From: UBA7803 sp041608775
GTDB taxonomy: Bacteria > Pseudomonadota > Gammaproteobacteria > Pseudomonadales > Azotimanducaceae
Assembly (NCBI GenBank): GCA_041608775.1
Contig: JBFISC010000051.1
Coordinates: 1-17,111 of the forward strand
Direction of reading: 5' to 3'
Length of the DNA: 17,111 nucleotides
Below, piece after piece: positions 14,639-17,111 of the stretch. Each line of letters opens with the position of its first letter. Within the stretch, counting starts at the first letter, position 1. The notes below the pieces were generated by a model. The model was not told the DNA's origin. It searched no databases and worked only from the letters and a program-made list of their open reading frames with translations. Made by a program: the position numbers and the translations under genes.

Positions 14639-14845
14639 GTGTCGATCTTGCCGAGAATCGCCCAGCTGCGCGTCGGGCTGGTCATCACCAGCCTGACGAT
14701 GATGGCAGCCTGCACGCCTACGGTGAAGGTCGCCACCGACGAACCCATCACCATCAACCTCAACGTCAACATCCAGCACGAGATCCGGGTAAAGGTGGAT
14801 CGCGAGCTCGAGGACCTGTTCGGCAAGGACAGCGAGCTGTTCTGA
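14639..14845 (+). CDS. ynbE: YnbE-like lipoprotein, outer-membrane partner of YdbH
   Basis: This short lipoprotein (68 residues from this start) has a signal peptide ending in M-M-A-A-C, with Cys25 as the lipidation site. The mature part is the YnbE signature: T-P-T-V-K-V, E-P-I-T-I-N-L-N-V-N-I, H-E-I-R-V-K-V-D and a closing L-F-G-K-D-S-E-L-F. In E. coli YnbE sits in the outer membrane and stacks onto the C-terminal end of YdbH to complete the bridge. The start is uncertain. GTG 14639 has no spaced Shine-Dalgarno sequence, whereas TTG 14648 (65 residues) has GGGGGGTG 6 bases upstream and may be the true one. It begins about 50 bases after ydbH and is surely co-transcribed. Confidence 0.87.
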   Translation: MSILPRIAQLRVGLVITSLTMMAACTPTVKVATDEPITINLNVNIQHEIRVKVDRELEDLFGKDSELF

Positions 14846-14899
14846 GTCGGGGATCAACCACCACCTTGTGCGACGGCAGATACTTCGGGGAACTGGGCC

Positions 14900-15244
14900 A
14901 TGGCTAGCGTCTTCATCTCACTGCGAATTCTCATGCTGGCGCTGCTGCTCGGCACGGCCGGGGCCTGGGCGGCCCCGGGCCTGGATCTGGACGGGGCCAA
15001 GGCCCAGGGTCTCGTGGGTGAGACCGTCGAGGGTTACCTCGCTGCGGTGAACGATCCGCCCGCCCCCGCCGTGGCTGCGCTGGTGGCCGACATCAACGCC
15101 AAGCGGCTCGCCGAGTACCAGCGAATCGCCCGGGAAAACGGCCTCGAACTCGCCCAGGTGGAACTGCTGGCGGCCAAGAAGGCCATCGAAAAGACCCGTC
15201 CCGGGGGCTGGGTGCGGGTGAACGGCAGCTGGCGCCAGAAGTAA
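14900..15244 (+). CDS. ydbL: YdbL family (DUF1318) periplasmic protein
   Basis: A 114-residue exported protein with a signal peptide ending A-W-A (cleavage after about residue 24). The mature DUF1318 domain shows the expected order: A-K-A-Q-G-L-V-G-E-T near the start, then a helical region with V-A-D-I-N-A-K-R-L-A-E-Y-Q-R-I-A, and the closing R-P-G-G-W-V-R-V-N-G-S-W. In E. coli YdbL is encoded after ydbH-ynbE and is thought to modulate assembly or activity of the YdbH-YnbE bridge. Order and strand are the same here. ATG 14900 has GGGGAA at 14887-14892 upstream. No cysteines are present, so it is soluble in the periplasm. Confidence 0.9.
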   Translation: MASVFISLRILMLALLLGTAGAWAAPGLDLDGAKAQGLVGETVEGYLAAVNDPPAPAVAALVADINAKRLAEYQRIARENGLELAQVELLAAKKAIEKTRPGGWVRVNGSWRQK

Positions 15245-15282
15245 CGTTTCCTCCCGTCTGATCATGGTTTTCGGGGGCCCGT

Positions 15283-17061
15283 ATGGGCGTTGATGCGTGG
15301 ATCACCGTCGCCGTGGTCGCGGGCACCGTCGCGATGCTCATGGGCACGCGGTTCGCGCCGGACCTCATCCTCGTGGCCGCCCTGACCGTGCTGATGCTGA
15401 GCGGGGTGCTGACGCCTGAATCGGCGCTCGTGGGTCTGTCCAACCCGGGTCTGGCCACCGTTGGCGTGCTCTACGTGGTGGCGGCCGGGCTGGTGGATAC
15501 CGGCGCCATTCATCTGCTTGGCTCCCGCATGCTCGGCCGGCCCAGGACCGTGCCCTCGGCCCAGCTGCGCATGATGCTGCCGGTCACCGGTCTGTCCGCG
15601 TTCCTCAACAACACCCCGGTGGTCGCCATGATGGTGCCGTTCGTGGAGGACTGGAGCCGCCGCTGCCGGTTGCCGGTCTCGCGACTGATGCTGCCGCTCA
15701 GCTATGCGGCGATCTTGGGCGGGCTGTGCACGGTGATCGGCACCAGCACCAACCTCATCGTCAACGGCATGCTGGAGAAGAGCCCCCAGGCCGGCAGCTT
15801 CGGCTTCTTCGAGATCGGTCTGCTGGGCCTGCCGCTGGCGCTGGTCGGCGTGCTGTTCGTGCTGCTCACCTCCCGCTGGCTGTTGCCGGACCGGAACTCG
15901 CCGCTGCGCGAGCCCGAGCAGGTGCGCGAGTACACCCTGGAGATGCTCGTGGCAGCCGGCAGCCCGCTGATCGGCAGAAACCTCGAGGAAGCCGGGCTGC
16001 GCAGCCTTCCCGGCGCCTTTCTCGCCGAGATCGAACGCGGCGGGACCGTGCTGCCGGCGGTGTCGCCCCACGTCCGGTTGCAGGGCGGGGACCGGCTGCT
16101 GTTCGTCGGGGTGGTGGATTCCGTGGTCGAGCTGGTGCGGGTGCGGGGCCTGGTGCCGGCGCCGGATCAACTCTTCAAGCTGGATGCGCCGCGGGCCGAA
16201 CGGCGTTTCTTCGAGGTGGTGGTGTCGCGGTCCAACCCGCTGGTGGGTCTGACCATCCGTGAGGGTGAGTTCCGCACCCGCTACGATGCGGTCGTGATCG
16301 CCGTGGCGCGCAATGGCGCCCGGGTGCGCGGCAAGGTCGGCGACATCGAGATCCGCAGCGGCGATACGCTGCTGCTGGAGTCCCGGCCTTCGTTCATCGA
16401 CCGGCAGCGCAACTCGCGCGACTTCCTGCTGGTGAGTGAAGTGCGTGACGCCACCCTGCCACGTCACGAGCGCGCCTGGGTATCCATCGCCATTCTCGCC
16501 GGCATGGTGCTGGCGGCGACCGTCGGCTTGCTGAGCATGCTGGAAGCGGCGCTGCTGGCCGCCGGCGTGATGCTGGTTACCCGCTGCACCAGCGCCGGTG
16601 GCGCTCGCAGCCGCGTCGACTGGTCGGTGCTCACGGTCATCGGGGCGTCGCTGGGTCTCGGCCAGGCCATGAGCGAGAGCGGCGCTGCCGGGAGCATCGC
16701 GCTGTGGTGGGTGGGTCTTGCCGGGGACAACCCGTGGCTGGCGCTGATTGCCGTCTACGTGGTGACCAGCACGTTTACCGAGCTGATCACCAACAACGCC
16801 GCCGCGGTACTGGTGTTTCCCATTGCCGAGGCGACGGCCCAGAGCCTGGGGGCGAGCCTGTGGCCGTTCGCGGCGGTAGTGATGATGGCGGCGTCGGCAA
16901 GCTTTGCCACGCCGATCGGCTACCAGACCAACCTGATGGTGTACGGCCCCGGTGGTTACCGCTTTGCCGACTTCGTGCGCTTCGGCGCGCCGCTCAATCT
17001 CGTCGTTGCGGCGGTCACCCTCGGAATTACGCCACTGGTATTTCCGTTCCGGCCGGCGTGA
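15283..17061 (+). CDS. SLC13-type (DASS) permease with two RCK_C/TrkA_C domains
   Basis: This is a 592-residue inner-membrane transporter of the ion-transporter superfamily. The N-terminal half (residues ~5-205) and C-terminal half (~400-590) each hold several hydrophobic helices. Between them lie two TrkA-C (RCK_C) regulatory domains, at about 215-296 (G-S-P-L-I-G-R-N-L) and 306-383 (S-N-P-L-V-G-L-T-I). The paired re-entrant motifs are visible twice: L-N-N-T-P-V-V near 108-114 with G-T-S-T-N (153-157), and T-N-N-A-A-A near 503-508 with A-T-P-I-G-Y-Q-T-N (542-550). This is the SLC13 repeat pattern. Relatives carry sodium with sulfate or dicarboxylates; the substrate here is unknown. GGGGG at 15273-15277 precedes ATG 15283. 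It starts 38 bases after ydbL and may share its transcript by read-through. The 50 bases after its stop show no clear terminator. Confidence 0.9.
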   Translation: MGVDAWITVAVVAGTVAMLMGTRFAPDLILVAALTVLMLSGVLTPESALVGLSNPGLATVGVLYVVAAGLVDTGAIHLLGSRMLGRPRTVPSAQLRMMLPVTGLSAFLNNTPVVAMMVPFVEDWSRRCRLPVSRLMLPLSYAAILGGLCTVIGTSTNLIVNGMLEKSPQAGSFGFFEIGLLGLPLALVGVLFVLLTSRWLLPDRNSPLREPEQVREYTLEMLVAAGSPLIGRNLEEAGLRSLPGAFLAEIERGGTVLPAVSPHVRLQGGDRLLFVGVVDSVVELVRVRGLVPAPDQLFKLDAPRAERRFFEVVVSRSNPLVGLTIREGEFRTRYDAVVIAVARNGARVRGKVGDIEIRSGDTLLLESRPSFIDRQRNSRDFLLVSEVRDATLPRHERAWVSIAILAGMVLAATVGLLSMLEAALLAAGVMLVTRCTSAGGARSRVDWSVLTVIGASLGLGQAMSESGAAGSIALWWVGLAGDNPWLALIAVYVVTSTFTELITNNAAAVLVFPIAEATAQSLGASLWPFAAVVMMAASASFATPIGYQTNLMVYGPGGYRFADFVRFGAPLNLVVAAVTLGITPLVFPFRPA

Positions 17062-17111
17062 AGACGCCGGCGCGGCGGGCGTTCCTGCGGGAGTGTGAAT
17101 CGGAGCGGTTA

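Noticed and set aside
17062..17111. GC-rich tail after the permease as a terminator
   Set aside because: No clean stem with a T-tract is visible before the window ends.
1..17111. CRISPR arrays, tRNAs, insertion sequences, attachment sites, toxin-antitoxin or phage-defence genes
   Set aside because: No direct-repeat series, cloverleaf, transposase motif or defence-type domain was found in reading either strand; gene content and base composition look uniform.

Overview
The window reads as ordinary chromosomal DNA of a high-GC (about two thirds G+C by eye) Gram-negative bacterium, most likely a gammaproteobacterium. The strongest clues are a ZapG/YhcB-type protein, the three-gene cluster ydbH-ynbE-ydbL, a LoiP-like M48 lipoprotein protease and a YheT-type hydrolase, all of which imply an outer membrane. 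Genes are tightly packed. No gap exceeds about 150 bases, and I see no tRNA, rRNA, CRISPR array, insertion sequence or phage gene. The high GC content creates many long antisense and out-of-frame ORFs, which I left out.

Layout. Bases 1-59 hold the last codons of a gene entering from the left. From 79 to 6518 everything is on the + strand: an M48 lipoprotein metallopeptidase, a beta-carbonic anhydrase, an unrecognised four-helix membrane protein, a DadA-like FAD amine/D-amino-acid oxidoreductase with an awkward start, an O-acetylhomoserine sulfhydrylase (metY), a SIMPL-domain protein and a YheT-type alpha/beta hydrolase. Bases 6549-10810 are on the - strand and read in the order CoA-transferase family III protein, [2Fe-2S] subunit, molybdopterin subunit; the last two form an IorAB-type molybdenum hydroxylase. 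A small secreted protein with its own likely promoter follows on + (10959-11324), then zapG on - (11362-12093). Divergent from zapG is the + strand envelope cluster ydbH-ynbE-ydbL (12155-15244). A SLC13-type permease with two RCK_C domains (15283-17061) closes the window.

How the genes work together. The clearest functional unit is ydbH-ynbE-ydbL, a complete inner-to-outer-membrane phospholipid bridge with its lipoprotein partner and its periplasmic accessory protein, placed back to back with the cell-envelope/division factor zapG. The second unit is the IorAB-type dehydrogenase, whose two genes overlap by 8 bases and whose large subunit carries a Tat signal. With the upstream CoA-transferase it could form a small catabolic operon, although the substrate cannot be read from the sequence. 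The remaining genes look like separate housekeeping or accessory functions.

I did not find a convincing new multi-gene system. The points most worth a second look are the perfect 10-bp inverted repeat just ahead of metY, the missing conventional start of the DadA-like gene, the long acidic tail on ZapG, the unknown membrane protein beside the carbonic anhydrase, and the CoA-transferase/molybdoenzyme pairing.
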